Positions 25,392-33,734 of a stretch of DNA of 64,000 bases are shown here, piece after piece. The notes beneath the pieces are model-generated. The model ran no database searches. It saw only the letters and a program-made list of their open reading frames with translations, and was not told where the DNA came from. The number at the start of each line of letters is the position of its first letter. The first letter of the stretch is position 1. Location of the stretch: the NCBI GenBank assembly GCA_046316615.1, contig JBKDAN010000026.1, positions 1 through 64,000 of the forward strand, in the 5' to 3' direction. The translations under genes and the position numbers were made by a program. The stretch comes from BJHL01 sp040378885 (GTDB lineage Bacteria > Planctomycetota > Phycisphaerae > Phycisphaerales > UBA1924).

Positions 25392-28300
25392 ATGTCCGAT
25401 GATCTGTCCCCTATGGCTACCTCCAAGCGGTCGTGGTTCTCACGTAGCGATAAAGACTCGGCGTTGTCGCCGACTTCGCGGATTATTTTGATTGTCCTGC
25501 TGCTTGCAGTGTGGGCATTTGTGGCCGCGAGCCTGGTCGGCTACAACGCGGGAGATCCGCCGACACATGTGGTGTATCCGCCGAATGACACGGTTTTGAA
25601 CTGGTGCGGGCCGTTTGGTGCTGCCATTTCGGCGAGCATGTTCAAGCTGCTGGGCTTTGGGGCGTGGGTGCTCGTGGTGTTTACGGGCATCGGGCTGCTG
25701 AGTGCGGCGATGGGCGCGGGGCTGAAGCAAGCCGCGGTGCGGTTTGTGGGGCTCTTGCTGCTGGCATGCTCGTTTGCGGGCATGCAGAATCTGGTTTTCC
25801 CGGCGAGCGGCAGCATGCCCGACTTGGCGGGCGGGCTGGTGGGTAAGGTGCTGAATGCAGAGCTTGCGGCTCGCTTCGGCAGCGTGGGCAGCGGCATTCT
25901 GCTCATCATGGGCGGTGTGCTGGGCGCGATTGTCGCGATGGATGAATGGGTGCTGGCCTTCTTTGGCTGGGCCTATGAGAAGACTCGCGAGCATGGCGTG
26001 CCCGCGGCGGCCAAGGTCGGTTCGGCCACGGGCGAGATTGCTCTGGCTGCAGGTGCAGCGGCGGGAACGGCGATTGCCAAGGGTGGCGCGAAGGCCGGCA
26101 ACGGGCTGTACAGCGCGATCATGGAAATGCTGACGCCGGCGAAGAAGAAGCGGAAGGCGAAGGCTCGACTGGATGACTTGGAAGATGCGGAAGTACCGGC
26201 GGCCGTGAAGGTTCGCAAGGGTGCGGAACTGGGTGCGGAAGTTGTCGGTACCGATGATGAAGTGATTGATGAAGAGACCGGCGAAGTGGTGAAGGTTGCC
26301 AAGGCTGGTGCTGGCAAGAAGAAGAGCAAGAAGGAAGAACTGACGGACGAGGAAGCGGAAATCCTCGAGAAGAACGCCGCGCTGGATGCGGATGCGGTGG
26401 ATGAAGAGGGAGAAGAAGCCCCTGCGAAGCCCGCAAGCCGCAAGAACACCCCCCCCACTGCTGCCGCGGCGAATCCTGCTGTGACGAACGAGGACGAAAG
26501 CGACACGGAAGAGGAAGAGGACGAAGGGCCGTCGGCTCCGCAGGTGTACACGGAAGATCAACTTCGCGACAAGATCGCAAAGCTGCCGATTCTGTTTGGG
26601 CAGAAGGAAAAGAGCGTCGCGACCGACGCCGACCTGGCGGGCATGCAGGCGGCGATTGAAGAAGGTGAGAAGTACCGGTTCCCTGGGCTGGATCTGCTGG
26701 AAGAACCGGAAGCTAACTTCAATGACATTCTGGAACAGACGGTGAAGGAGCAGGCGGCGGCGCTGATTCAGGCGCTGCAACAGTTCAAGATCGACGGGCA
26801 GGTCGACTCGATTGAGTCGGGGCCGGTCATCACGCTGTTCCACGTGCGGCTGTCGCCTGGTACGAAGGTCAGCCAGCTTGATGCGGTGAGCAAGGACATT
26901 GCTCGCGTGCTGAAGAGTCAGAACATCCGCATTGTGAGCAACATGGCGGGTCGCGATACGGTGGGCATTGAAGTTCCCAACCTGACCAAGGAAAAGGTCA
27001 GGATGAAGGAGCTGATGGGCCGCACCGAGCTGTACAAGCACATGGCGTTGCCCATGTTCCTTGGCAAGGACGCCAGCGGTGCGCCGCTGATTGAAGACCT
27101 TGCGAAGCAGCCGCACATGCTGATTGCCGGCACGACCGGCAGCGGCAAGAGCGTGTGCATGAACACGATCATCATGGGCTTCCTGTACACCAAGAAGCCC
27201 AGCGAGTTGAAGATGGTGCTGGTGGACCCGAAGATGGTGGAAATGTCGCAGTTCAAGGACATTCCGCACCTGATGTGCCCGGTTGTGACGGAGATGGGCA
27301 AGGCGGCGGCGATTCTGGAGTGGGCGACCACGAAGATGGACGAGCGGTATGAGCTGCTCGCGGAAGCTGGCTGCCGGGATATCGCAAGCTACAACGAACT
27401 GACATGGGATGAGCTCAAGGAGCGGATGAACGCGACCACGCCGGAAGATGAGGCGAAGATTCCGCGCAAGCTGCCTTACATGGTGTTCATCATCGACGAG
27501 TTGGCAGACTTGATGATGACCAACAAGGATGTGGAAAGCCACATCATCCGCATTGCGCAGAAGGCGCGTGCGGTGGGCATGCACCTCATTCTCGCGACGC
27601 AGCGGCCGCAGGCGAACGTGGTGACGGGGCTCATCAAGAGCAATATGCCTTGCCGCGTGGCGTTCAAGGTCGCGAGCGGGATGGACTCTCGCATCGTGCT
27701 GGACCAGAAGGGTGGCGAATTGCTTCTGGGCCACGGCGACATGCTGTTCCTGTCGCCTCGCAGCAGCAAGTTGGCGCGTGCGCAGGGCACGCTGGTCGAC
27801 GACCGCGAGATTCGCAAAGTCGTGAAGTTCATGAAGGAGATCGCGACGCCCAGCTTTGAGCGCAGCCTTGTGCAGTTGCGTTCGGGCGGCAGCGATGAGC
27901 AGCGCATCGCCGACAGCAAGAACAACAGCAGCGCGAGTCTGCAAGCCGCTCAGGAAGACCCGATGTTCAACCGGGCGGTGGAGATCGTGCTCGAGAGCAA
28001 GCGCGGCAGCGTGTCGCTGTTGCAGCGGCGACTGGCCATCGGCTATACGCGTGCGTCGCGACTTATCGATCTCATGGGCATTGCGGGCATCATCAGCGAT
28101 CACAAGGGCAGCGTGGCGCGAGATGTGCTGCTCAGCCTGGAAGACTGGGATGCGATCAAGCGGCTGGCGGCTGAGGAAGCCAAGGCCAAGGGCATCGTGC
28201 TGCGGGAAGAGCGTGAAGGCGGCGTGATGACGGAAAGCAGCGGCTCTGCGGCCAGCACCGAACCCAAGGCGATGGCCCCGCGTAACAAGTTTGAAGAAGC

Positions 28301-28445
28301 CCCGCCGTTTGACACGGACGATGAAGTTGTCGTTGACGACACGGATGATCTTGGCGAAGATAGCCGTGACCGTGCCGCTCGGGCCAAGGCGGAAGAAGAC
28401 GCATGGAGTCGCGAACAAGCACGCGACGCCAAGGGACTGGATTGA
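25392..28445 (+). CDS. ftsK: DNA translocase FtsK/SpoIIIE
   Basis: A 1017-residue septal DNA pump that clears chromosome from the division plane and aids dimer resolution. N-terminal membrane domain with four to five helices (IILIVLLLAVWAFVAASLV, AAISASMFKLLGFGAWVLVV, FVGLLLLACSFAGMQNLV, GILLIMGGVLGAIVAMDEWV), then a charged, low-complexity linker of about 250 residues (Glu/Lys/Ala-rich, PAKPASRKNTPPTAAAANP). The motor has Walker A GTTGSGKSVCMN, DPKMVEMSQF and Walker B MVFIIDELADLMM, and the C-terminal gamma winged helix (RRLAIGYTRASRLIDLMG) reads the polar KOPS-type sequence. A short acidic extension follows it. Start ATG 25392 gives MSDDLSPMATSK; ATG 25413 is the alternative. Confidence 0.95.
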   Translation: MSDDLSPMATSKRSWFSRSDKDSALSPTSRIILIVLLLAVWAFVAASLVGYNAGDPPTHVVYPPNDTVLNWCGPFGAAISASMFKLLGFGAWVLVVFTGIGLLSAAMGAGLKQAAVRFVGLLLLACSFAGMQNLVFPASGSMPDLAGGLVGKVLNAELAARFGSVGSGILLIMGGVLGAIVAMDEWVLAFFGWAYEKTREHGVPAAAKVGSATGEIALAAGAAAGTAIAKGGAKAGNGLYSAIMEMLTPAKKKRKAKARLDDLEDAEVPAAVKVRKGAELGAEVVGTDDEVIDEETGEVVKVAKAGAGKKKSKKEELTDEEAEILEKNAALDADAVDEEGEEAPAKPASRKNTPPTAAAANPAVTNEDESDTEEEEDEGPSAPQVYTEDQLRDKIAKLPILFGQKEKSVATDADLAGMQAAIEEGEKYRFPGLDLLEEPEANFNDILEQTVKEQAAALIQALQQFKIDGQVDSIESGPVITLFHVRLSPGTKVSQLDAVSKDIARVLKSQNIRIVSNMAGRDTVGIEVPNLTKEKVRMKELMGRTELYKHMALPMFLGKDASGAPLIEDLAKQPHMLIAGTTGSGKSVCMNTIIMGFLYTKKPSELKMVLVDPKMVEMSQFKDIPHLMCPVVTEMGKAAAILEWATTKMDERYELLAEAGCRDIASYNELTWDELKERMNATTPEDEAKIPRKLPYMVFIIDELADLMMTNKDVESHIIRIAQKARAVGMHLILATQRPQANVVTGLIKSNMPCRVAFKVASGMDSRIVLDQKGGELLLGHGDMLFLSPRSSKLARAQGTLVDDREIRKVVKFMKEIATPSFERSLVQLRSGGSDEQRIADSKNNSSASLQAAQEDPMFNRAVEIVLESKRGSVSLLQRRLAIGYTRASRLIDLMGIAGIISDHKGSVARDVLLSLEDWDAIKRLAAEEAKAKGIVLREEREGGVMTESSGSAASTEPKAMAPRNKFEEAPPFDTDDEVVVDDTDDLGEDSRDRAARAKAEEDAWSREQARDAKGLD

Positions 28446-28476
28446 GCGAAAAACGTGTTTCCTGTCGGTTCTACCA

Positions 28477-28502
28477 GCCCGCGAGTAATCGCGGGCGTTT
28501 TC
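28477..28502 (+). terminator. Rho-independent terminator after ftsK
   Basis: GCCCGCGA (28477-28484), GTAA, TCGCGGGC (28489-28496), then GTTTTC. An 8-bp GC-rich stem with a tetraloop, 32 nt after the ftsK stop. Confidence 0.85.
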
Positions 28503-28685
28503 ATGGGGTTTTGATGTAGAACCGGCATCGAAGTGCAGGCTGCTGCGTAACCGAGCGAGCAGAAAACCGTACCACAGATTGGCGGGGTGTCTCTACACTC
28601 CGCGTCCAACTGAACATGCATCACACGACCGCCCCGCCGCCGGCACGTTGTCAGGCGCAGGGCAAGGTCAGGAAGACTCAGCATC

Positions 28686-30590
28686 ATGATCGCCACTTCT
28701 GCTCGTCGTTTCCGTTCCTTGGTCTGTTGTCTGGCGACCGCCGCCGTTGCGGGTATTGCGCTGGCTGATGTGCCTGCGGCGCTCGACCGCGTCCCCGAGA
28801 ACTTTGAGGGTGTGGTTGCTGTTCCGAGCATCGAGAAGTTTGAAGCGACCATGGTTCAATCCCTCAAGGACCTTCCCTTGGGCGGCGGCGGCATGAGTGT
28901 GGAGATACAGGAGAACCTGTCCCGCATCACCGAGACGCCCGGCGTGAACAAGCAGGGCTCGGTGGCGATCTTCCGCATGCCTATGAATGCCGCGGCGAAG
29001 GCGGCTGCGAAGGCCAAGAAGGCAGAAGCGGACAAGGCTGCTGATGCGGGTGAGGAAACGGACTTCTTCGCGAAGATGGAAGCTGACCAGGCGAAGGCTC
29101 GCGAAGCCGCTGAACGCGTGCTGATGCTGGTGCCTGTGAGCGATTACAAGGCTTTCGTGGAAGCGCTGAAGGGCAACGCGGCGGATGCAGTCGCGGAAGT
29201 GACGTTCAACATGGGCGAAGCCGGCGCTGAAGACGTCGACGGGGCCGATGCGGATATGAACAAGGCGTTTGTCCGGAACATTGGTGGCGGCTACGCCCTG
29301 ATGGGGCCGAGCAAGTCGACCGTCGCGGATTTCAAGCCGGTTGAAGGCAAGCTCAAGGCGCACTCGGAGTTCCTGGGTGCAACGGGCCGGAAGATCGCTG
29401 AAGAATCGCTTGTGCTCGCGATTGGCAACATCGCGGAGATGAAGGACGACATCGGCGGCACGTTCAGCGGGCTGGACAAGAACCCGCAGATCGCGATGGC
29501 GACGGCTGGGGCTGGTGATCAGGCCAAGAAGGGCCTGGCGACGATTGAGATGGTCGCAAACAACTTCGCTCGTGATGCTCGCGTGGGTATCGTCGGCGTG
29601 GGGTTGGACGAGAAGGGCATCTGGATCGACTTTGCGAGCCAGTTCAAGGAAGGCAGCGAGCTTGCTGGCTTCTTCCAAGACAAGGGCAACGTGTCGCCGA
29701 TCGTTGATCGCCTGCCCAACCAGACGTTCGTGACGATGATTGCGTTGGATACCGCCGGCACGGGCATGAAGAAGCTGCTGGGCGAAATTGCCAAGAGCGG
29801 CGGCGAAGAAGCTGCTGCGATGATGAGCGGCCTGAACACCGCGGACAAGATGGATGGCTTCGGCTGGATGATGGGCGCAAGCCCCGCCGGGCTGATGGGG
29901 CTGTTCAGCAGCACCAGCAGCTTCACGATGGTGAAGGATCCGCAGGCTTACCTCGCGGAAGTGAAGAAGAGCTACGAAGCGATGGACGGCAAGAAGATCG
30001 CCGGCATGACGTACAAGTCGGTCTACACGCCGGAAGCGTCTTCGATCGATGGTGTGAAGGTTGACAACTACACGGTCACGCAGACACCGGACCCCAACGA
30101 TCCAGACGCACAGCAGGCACTCATGCTCCAGAGCATGATGGGCGGCGGCGGTCCGACGACCGGCCTGTACGCTCCGGTTGAGGGCGGCGTTGTTGCGACC
30201 TACAGCAAGAACAACCTTCTGATGAAGGAAGCGATCAACACGGCGAAGACCGCCAAGGGCGTGTCGACGACGGATGATGTCAAGATGCTGCAGGCGTATC
30301 TGCCCGCGGATCGCACGATGGAAGGCTACATCGGTGTGAAGCCCGTGATGGAGATGGCACTGGGCGCGATGATGATGTTTGGCATGGAGATGGACGTGCA
30401 ACTGCCTGAGAAGATCACGCCTATCGCGTTTGGTGCGACAACGAGCGACGGCGCGTTCCGCGCTCGCGTGTTTGTGCCGCATGATGTCATCGCGGCTGTC
30501 GGCGAGCTGGGCAAGACGATGCAGGAAGGCATGCAAGACCAGATGATGCCGGGCGCGGAAGATGAAGAAGGTCAGGCCCCGGGCTTCTGA
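28686..30590 (+). CDS. Secreted, methionine-rich protein of unknown function
   Basis: A 634-residue exported protein. The signal peptide (SLVCCLATAAVAGIALA-DV) is clear. The N-terminal part (LDRVPENFEGVVAVPSIEKFEATM, NKQGSVAIFRMP, VLMLVPVSDYKAFVEAL) looks like DUF3352-type planctomycete proteins in which a small beta-rich unit recurs, but the match is only by pattern. A helical Ala/Lys stretch (AAKAAAKAKKAEADKAAD) lies near 100-130. The last third is strongly methionine-rich (MLQSMMGGGG, MALGAMMMFGMEMD, MQEGMQDQMMPG), which could bind copper or be just a solvent surface. Start ATG follows CAGCATC; the gene is framed by a terminator on each side, so it is monocistronic. Confidence 0.72.
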   Translation: MIATSARRFRSLVCCLATAAVAGIALADVPAALDRVPENFEGVVAVPSIEKFEATMVQSLKDLPLGGGGMSVEIQENLSRITETPGVNKQGSVAIFRMPMNAAAKAAAKAKKAEADKAADAGEETDFFAKMEADQAKAREAAERVLMLVPVSDYKAFVEALKGNAADAVAEVTFNMGEAGAEDVDGADADMNKAFVRNIGGGYALMGPSKSTVADFKPVEGKLKAHSEFLGATGRKIAEESLVLAIGNIAEMKDDIGGTFSGLDKNPQIAMATAGAGDQAKKGLATIEMVANNFARDARVGIVGVGLDEKGIWIDFASQFKEGSELAGFFQDKGNVSPIVDRLPNQTFVTMIALDTAGTGMKKLLGEIAKSGGEEAAAMMSGLNTADKMDGFGWMMGASPAGLMGLFSSTSSFTMVKDPQAYLAEVKKSYEAMDGKKIAGMTYKSVYTPEASSIDGVKVDNYTVTQTPDPNDPDAQQALMLQSMMGGGGPTTGLYAPVEGGVVATYSKNNLLMKEAINTAKTAKGVSTTDDVKMLQAYLPADRTMEGYIGVKPVMEMALGAMMMFGMEMDVQLPEKITPIAFGATTSDGAFRARVFVPHDVIAAVGELGKTMQEGMQDQMMPGAEDEEGQAPGF

Positions 30591-30611
30591 TCGAAACTGT
30601 GAGTGAACCGC

Positions 30612-30640
30612 AAACGCCGCGAGCAATCGCGGCGTTTTTC
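30612..30640 (+). terminator. Rho-independent terminator after the secreted protein gene
   Basis: AACGCCGCGA (30613-30622), GCAA, TCGCGGCGTT (30627-30636), then TTTC. A perfect 10-bp stem, 22 nt past the stop; it also lies just beyond the convergent SUI1 gene stop at 30648. Confidence 0.88.
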
Positions 30641-30647
30641 TTTGCGC

Positions 30648-31004
30648 TTATCCGCCCGCCGGCTTGGCGGGATAGCCCTGCTTGACGAAGTGCTGCACGA
30701 GCTTGTCGCGGTGATCGCCCTGCACTTCGATGTCGCCGTCTTCATTCAGTGCGCCACCGGCGCCAAGCGTTGCTTTGAGCTGCTTCAGCATGGATTGCTT
30801 GTCACTGTCACGCATGGTCAGACCTGCGATGACGGTGACGAGCTTGCCGCCGCGTTTCTCGCGGCGAACGCGGACGGGTGCAACCTTGGGGTCGACGACC
30901 TTGCCGTTCTTGTCGCGCGGGCACGTGCAGGCGCCGAGCGGCTTCTCGCAACGCTCGCAGGTGGCGGGCTGTTCAAACTGGGTGCCGGCAAAGAGTCGGG
31001 ACAT
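30648..31004 (-). CDS. SUI1/YciH-family translation factor with N-terminal cysteine knuckle
   Basis: A 118-residue protein. The C-terminal 80 residues match SUI1 (eIF1/YciH): VRVRREKRGGKLVTVIAGL, KATLGAGGALNEDGDIEVQG, DKLVQHFVKQGYP. YciH binds the 30S subunit and discriminates initiation codons and initiator tRNA. Ahead of it, Cys16, 19, 26 and 28 (CERCEKPLGACTC) could form a small zinc knuckle not present in E. coli YciH, although bacterial SUI1 proteins with such an N-terminus exist. Start ATG 31004 is the first in-frame codon before the conserved region. It is separated from the esterase gene upstream by a strong terminator, so it probably has its own promoter or is read through. Confidence 0.86.
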   Translation of the reverse strand: MSRLFAGTQFEQPATCERCEKPLGACTCPRDKNGKVVDPKVAPVRVRREKRGGKLVTVIAGLTMRDSDKQSMLKQLKATLGAGGALNEDGDIEVQGDHRDKLVQHFVKQGYPAKPAGG

Positions 31005-31062
31005 GCCGCATCGTTGGCAGACTGCGGCAAACTGGCGATGCGGACGGGAACGATGTGATGCC

Positions 31063-31093
31063 AAAAAAAAAGCGGAGCCGGGCGGCTCCGCTT
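31063..31093 (-). terminator. Rho-independent terminator after the esterase gene
   Basis: On the minus strand AAGCGGAGCC (31093-31084) pairs with GGCTCCGCTT (31079-31070) around GCCC, then runs into nine T residues (31071-31063). It is the strongest terminator in the window and separates the esterase from SUI1. Confidence 0.93.
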
Positions 31094-31117
31094 GTAAGGT
31101 GACCTGTGAGTACCGCG

Positions 31118-32608
31118 TTACTTGGCGGGCGGGAACAGGAACTGCAGCGCCTGCGGGAAGCGTTTGGCCCACGCGTCTTCGTTGTGCACCGCGCCTTCTT
31201 CGAGCACGAAGACCTTGCTGCTCTCGCTCATGCCTTTGCTGGTCAGCCAGGCGTCGAATCGCTTCACGCCTTCCACAAACGTCGAGCTCAGTCGCTCGCT
31301 GTCGAAGCCTTCCTTGCTGCCCACGGCCATGAAGACCTTGTCGGGCCAGCGCGTGACGTTGAAAGATGCACCATCCCAGAGGTCGACGCCCGCCATGTGA
31401 ACCGCCGGACTTTCGGCGAGCACTTTGCCGAAGACATCGGGCTTGTACGCCGCGGCGTAAAGGCTGATGAGGCCGCCCATGCTCGCGCCGCCGACAGCGG
31501 TGTCTTCGCGCTTGGTGCTGGTGCGGAACGCGCTGTTGACGCGAGGCATGACTTCGCTCACGAGCCAATCGACGTGCACTTGGCCTTGCGGCTGGCGGCC
31601 TTCGAGCAGCTTGTGCGTGCCCATGCCATCGGCACCGAGCGGCGGCATGTATTCGAGCGTCCGCGTGTTGCCACTGTGAGGGATGGCGACGATGATGAGC
31701 GGCTCGATCTTGTTCGCCTTGATGAGTTCGGTGGCGGTTTCATCGGCCTTCCACTCGCCGGGCGTGGGCTGGGAGAAGTCGAAGATGTTCTGGCCGTCGT
31801 GCAGGTAGAGCACGGGGTAGCGACGTGATGCGTTGGCGGGAGCGTCGTAGCCCTCGGGCAGCCACACGAGGAGATCACGGGGCTGGCTGGCGGCTGCACC
31901 GGCGCCGCCGCGGACTTGCAGGCGCTTGACGGTGCCTGTTGCGCTGATTGCGCGGTAAGGGTCGTTGCCCTTCTTCTGGCCATACTCGGGACGCATGTCG
32001 CCCCACTTGCCGACCGACATTTCGATCTGCGGGAGTTCACCTGCCTTGAGCTTGCTGATGTCAACCTTTGGGAGCGTGCGATCGCCGGGAACGCTCATGT
32101 CGTCCTTGAGCTCTTCATACTCCCAGCCGCCGCGGGTGAACTTGAAGCGGATCGGCTCGTTGGGGTTGGCGCGGCTGACTGGCTTCTTGAGTTCGATGCG
32201 CCAGCGCATGTCGCTTTGGGGTGTGAGCTTGAATGCGGGGTCGGCGGGGTTCCAGTTGTTGAAGTTGCCTGCGATGTAGATGGGGCTGGCGGCGGTGGCG
32301 AGCTTGGCCTTGTCTTCGACGACGATGATGAAGCCTTGCTCGAGCGTGACGGGATCGACGAGCTTCGCATCGTCTGCTGCTGCTTCAGCGTGGCCATTGA
32401 CGTGGGTCACGACGGGCGTTGACTCGATGCGTGCCTTGATGGCTTCGCCGATGGCATTGGCTCCGCCGGTCTCACCAGCGCCTGCGCCCACGGGCGGGAG
32501 CTTCTGAATGTTCTTGTTGGTCAGGGAGTCAGCGATGATAAAACAGAGCAGCGCCACGATGAGAATCGGGGCGGCGAGGAAAGCCGTGAGGAAGACTTTG
32601 CGATGCAT
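31118..32608 (-). CDS. Membrane-anchored esterase of the EstD/IroE type with CBM48-like N-domain
   Basis: A 496-residue protein. One N-terminal hydrophobic helix (LTAFLAAPILIVALLCFIIAD) anchors it outside the inner membrane. An early-set, starch-binding-like domain follows (SPIYIAGNFNNWNPADPAF, MRWRIELKKPVSRANP, FKFTRGGWEYEELK). The alpha/beta-hydrolase part has an HDGQNIFDF strand, the nucleophile elbow GGASMGG (Ser), and a late His in GAVHNEDAWAKRFPQAL. This is the enterochelin-esterase/PF00756 arrangement; substrates are usually acyl or feruloyl esters, but none is indicated. ATG 32608 precedes MHRKVFLTAFL; a GTG-like longer frame to 32638 is rejected since the helix fits better. The final cell-surface position suggests a polymer-degradation role. 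Confidence 0.86.
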   Translation of the reverse strand: MHRKVFLTAFLAAPILIVALLCFIIADSLTNKNIQKLPPVGAGAGETGGANAIGEAIKARIESTPVVTHVNGHAEAAADDAKLVDPVTLEQGFIIVVEDKAKLATAASPIYIAGNFNNWNPADPAFKLTPQSDMRWRIELKKPVSRANPNEPIRFKFTRGGWEYEELKDDMSVPGDRTLPKVDISKLKAGELPQIEMSVGKWGDMRPEYGQKKGNDPYRAISATGTVKRLQVRGGAGAAASQPRDLLVWLPEGYDAPANASRRYPVLYLHDGQNIFDFSQPTPGEWKADETATELIKANKIEPLIIVAIPHSGNTRTLEYMPPLGADGMGTHKLLEGRQPQGQVHVDWLVSEVMPRVNSAFRTSTKREDTAVGGASMGGLISLYAAAYKPDVFGKVLAESPAVHMAGVDLWDGASFNVTRWPDKVFMAVGSKEGFDSERLSSTFVEGVKRFDAWLTSKGMSESSKVFVLEEGAVHNEDAWAKRFPQALQFLFPPAK

Positions 32609-32699
32609 GAAGAAATATAGCGCATGCGATCGGCACATCGATGCGGGAATGCGTCAGTACGCGTGCAGTTTGTCAGAATCTGCCACGTTTGATCTGCCA

Positions 32700-32732
32700 A
32701 TGAAAACACCGTCCTGAAGATTCAGGACGGTG
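32700..32732 (-). terminator. Rho-independent terminator after the superoxide dismutase gene
   Basis: CACCGTCCTGAA (32732-32721 on the minus strand) pairs perfectly with TTCAGGACGGTG (32718-32707) across TC, then GTTTTCA. It begins 37 nt after the stop codon. Confidence 0.85.
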
Positions 32733-32768
32733 AGGGCGTGTGCTGTCTTTGTGGGCGAGTTGCGAACT

Positions 32769-33734
32769 TCAGACGGTTTCGACCCAGGTGCTGCCGCATG
32801 AGCGCTGCACGGCCTGGATGCCCTTCTCCATGGCGGCGGGGCTGCTGTACATCTCGCTCTTGCCAATCGTCTGGCCGTTCGATGCGGTGAGCACGAAGTA
32901 TGCCTGCCCGTTGCTTGCGGTCTTGACATCGAAGCGGGCTGTGTCCTGGGCACTCTTGCGAACGCTGTCGATGCCGGCGTTGCAGCTCGCAAGGTCGTTG
33001 TAGGTTTCGCTGGTCAGGACGACTTCGTTATTGCCGCCCTTGAGGTTGAACATGAACTTGCCGTCGGCAGTCTTCTTGACTTCGTACCACGCGTTACCAG
33101 CGAGGGCGTGGGCGTAGTTCTCGGCGACCTTGGCCCAGTTGACGACGTTCCACCACGCGGCCATGTAGTCGGGACGGCGGTTCTGATACTTCAGGTAATA
33201 CGCGTGCTCCCACACGTCGCAACCGAGAATGGGCGTCCCGCCGCAACCGGCGATGTCCTTGCCCATCATGGGGTTGTCCTGGTTGGCGGTGCTGCAGACT
33301 TCCAGGTTCTTGTCCTTGTTGACACAGAGCCACGCCCAGCCGCTGCCGAAACGCGTGGCACCGGCGGTGGCGAACTTTTCCTTGAAGGCGTCGAGCGAGC
33401 CAAAAGCCTTCATGATGGCGTCTGCAAGCTGCCCAGAGGGCGTGCCGCCTCCGCCTTTGCCGGCCGGGGCCATGACTTGCCAGAACATGCTGTGGTTGAC
33501 GTGGCCGCCAGCGTTATTGCGCACTGGGCCCATCTTGTCGGCGGGCAACTGGTCAAGGTGCGTGATGAGCCACACGCCGTCCTTGTCAGCGAAGGCGGTG
33601 CCTTCGAGGGCCTTGTTGGCGTTGGTCACATAAGCGTTGTGGTGCTTGCCGTGGTGGATGTTCATCGTGGCCGCGTCGATGTGCGGCTCAAGAGCTTCTG
33701 GGGCGTAGGGCAGGTTGGGCAGGGTGAGGGGCAT
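32769..33734 (-). CDS. sodA: Superoxide dismutase (Mn-type) fused to two YegP-like repeats
   Basis: Residues 1-213 form a complete Fe/Mn superoxide dismutase: metal ligands His27, His81, Asp173, His177; PYAPEALEPHI at the start; GGHVNH and ANQDNP (Gln152) favour manganese. Enzymes of this family normally end near residue 210. Here about 105 more residues follow: two copies of a YegP/DUF1508-like unit at about 216-262 and 267-313 (FMFNLKGGNNEVVLTSE, GIDSVRKSA; YFVLTASNGQTIGKSE, GIQAVQRSC). Together these match the tandem YegP dimer fold. No stop or frameshift separates them. The start ATG follows GGAG by 9 nt. There is no signal peptide, so it acts in the cytoplasm. Own terminator. Confidence 0.92.
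   Translation of the reverse strand: MPLTLPNLPYAPEALEPHIDAATMNIHHGKHHNAYVTNANKALEGTAFADKDGVWLITHLDQLPADKMGPVRNNAGGHVNHSMFWQVMAPAGKGGGGTPSGQLADAIMKAFGSLDAFKEKFATAGATRFGSGWAWLCVNKDKNLEVCSTANQDNPMMGKDIAGCGGTPILGCDVWEHAYYLKYQNRRPDYMAAWWNVVNWAKVAENYAHALAGNAWYEVKKTADGKFMFNLKGGNNEVVLTSETYNDLASCNAGIDSVRKSAQDTARFDVKTASNGQAYFVLTASNGQTIGKSEMYSSPAAMEKGIQAVQRSCGSTWVETV

Noticed and set aside
25440..28418. 992-codon minus-strand open frame
   Set aside because: Antisense of ftsK with Arg/His/Leu-rich translation; no motif.
28668..30626. 652-codon minus-strand open frame
   Set aside because: Antisense of the secreted Met-rich protein; His/Arg-rich translation and no signal or domain.
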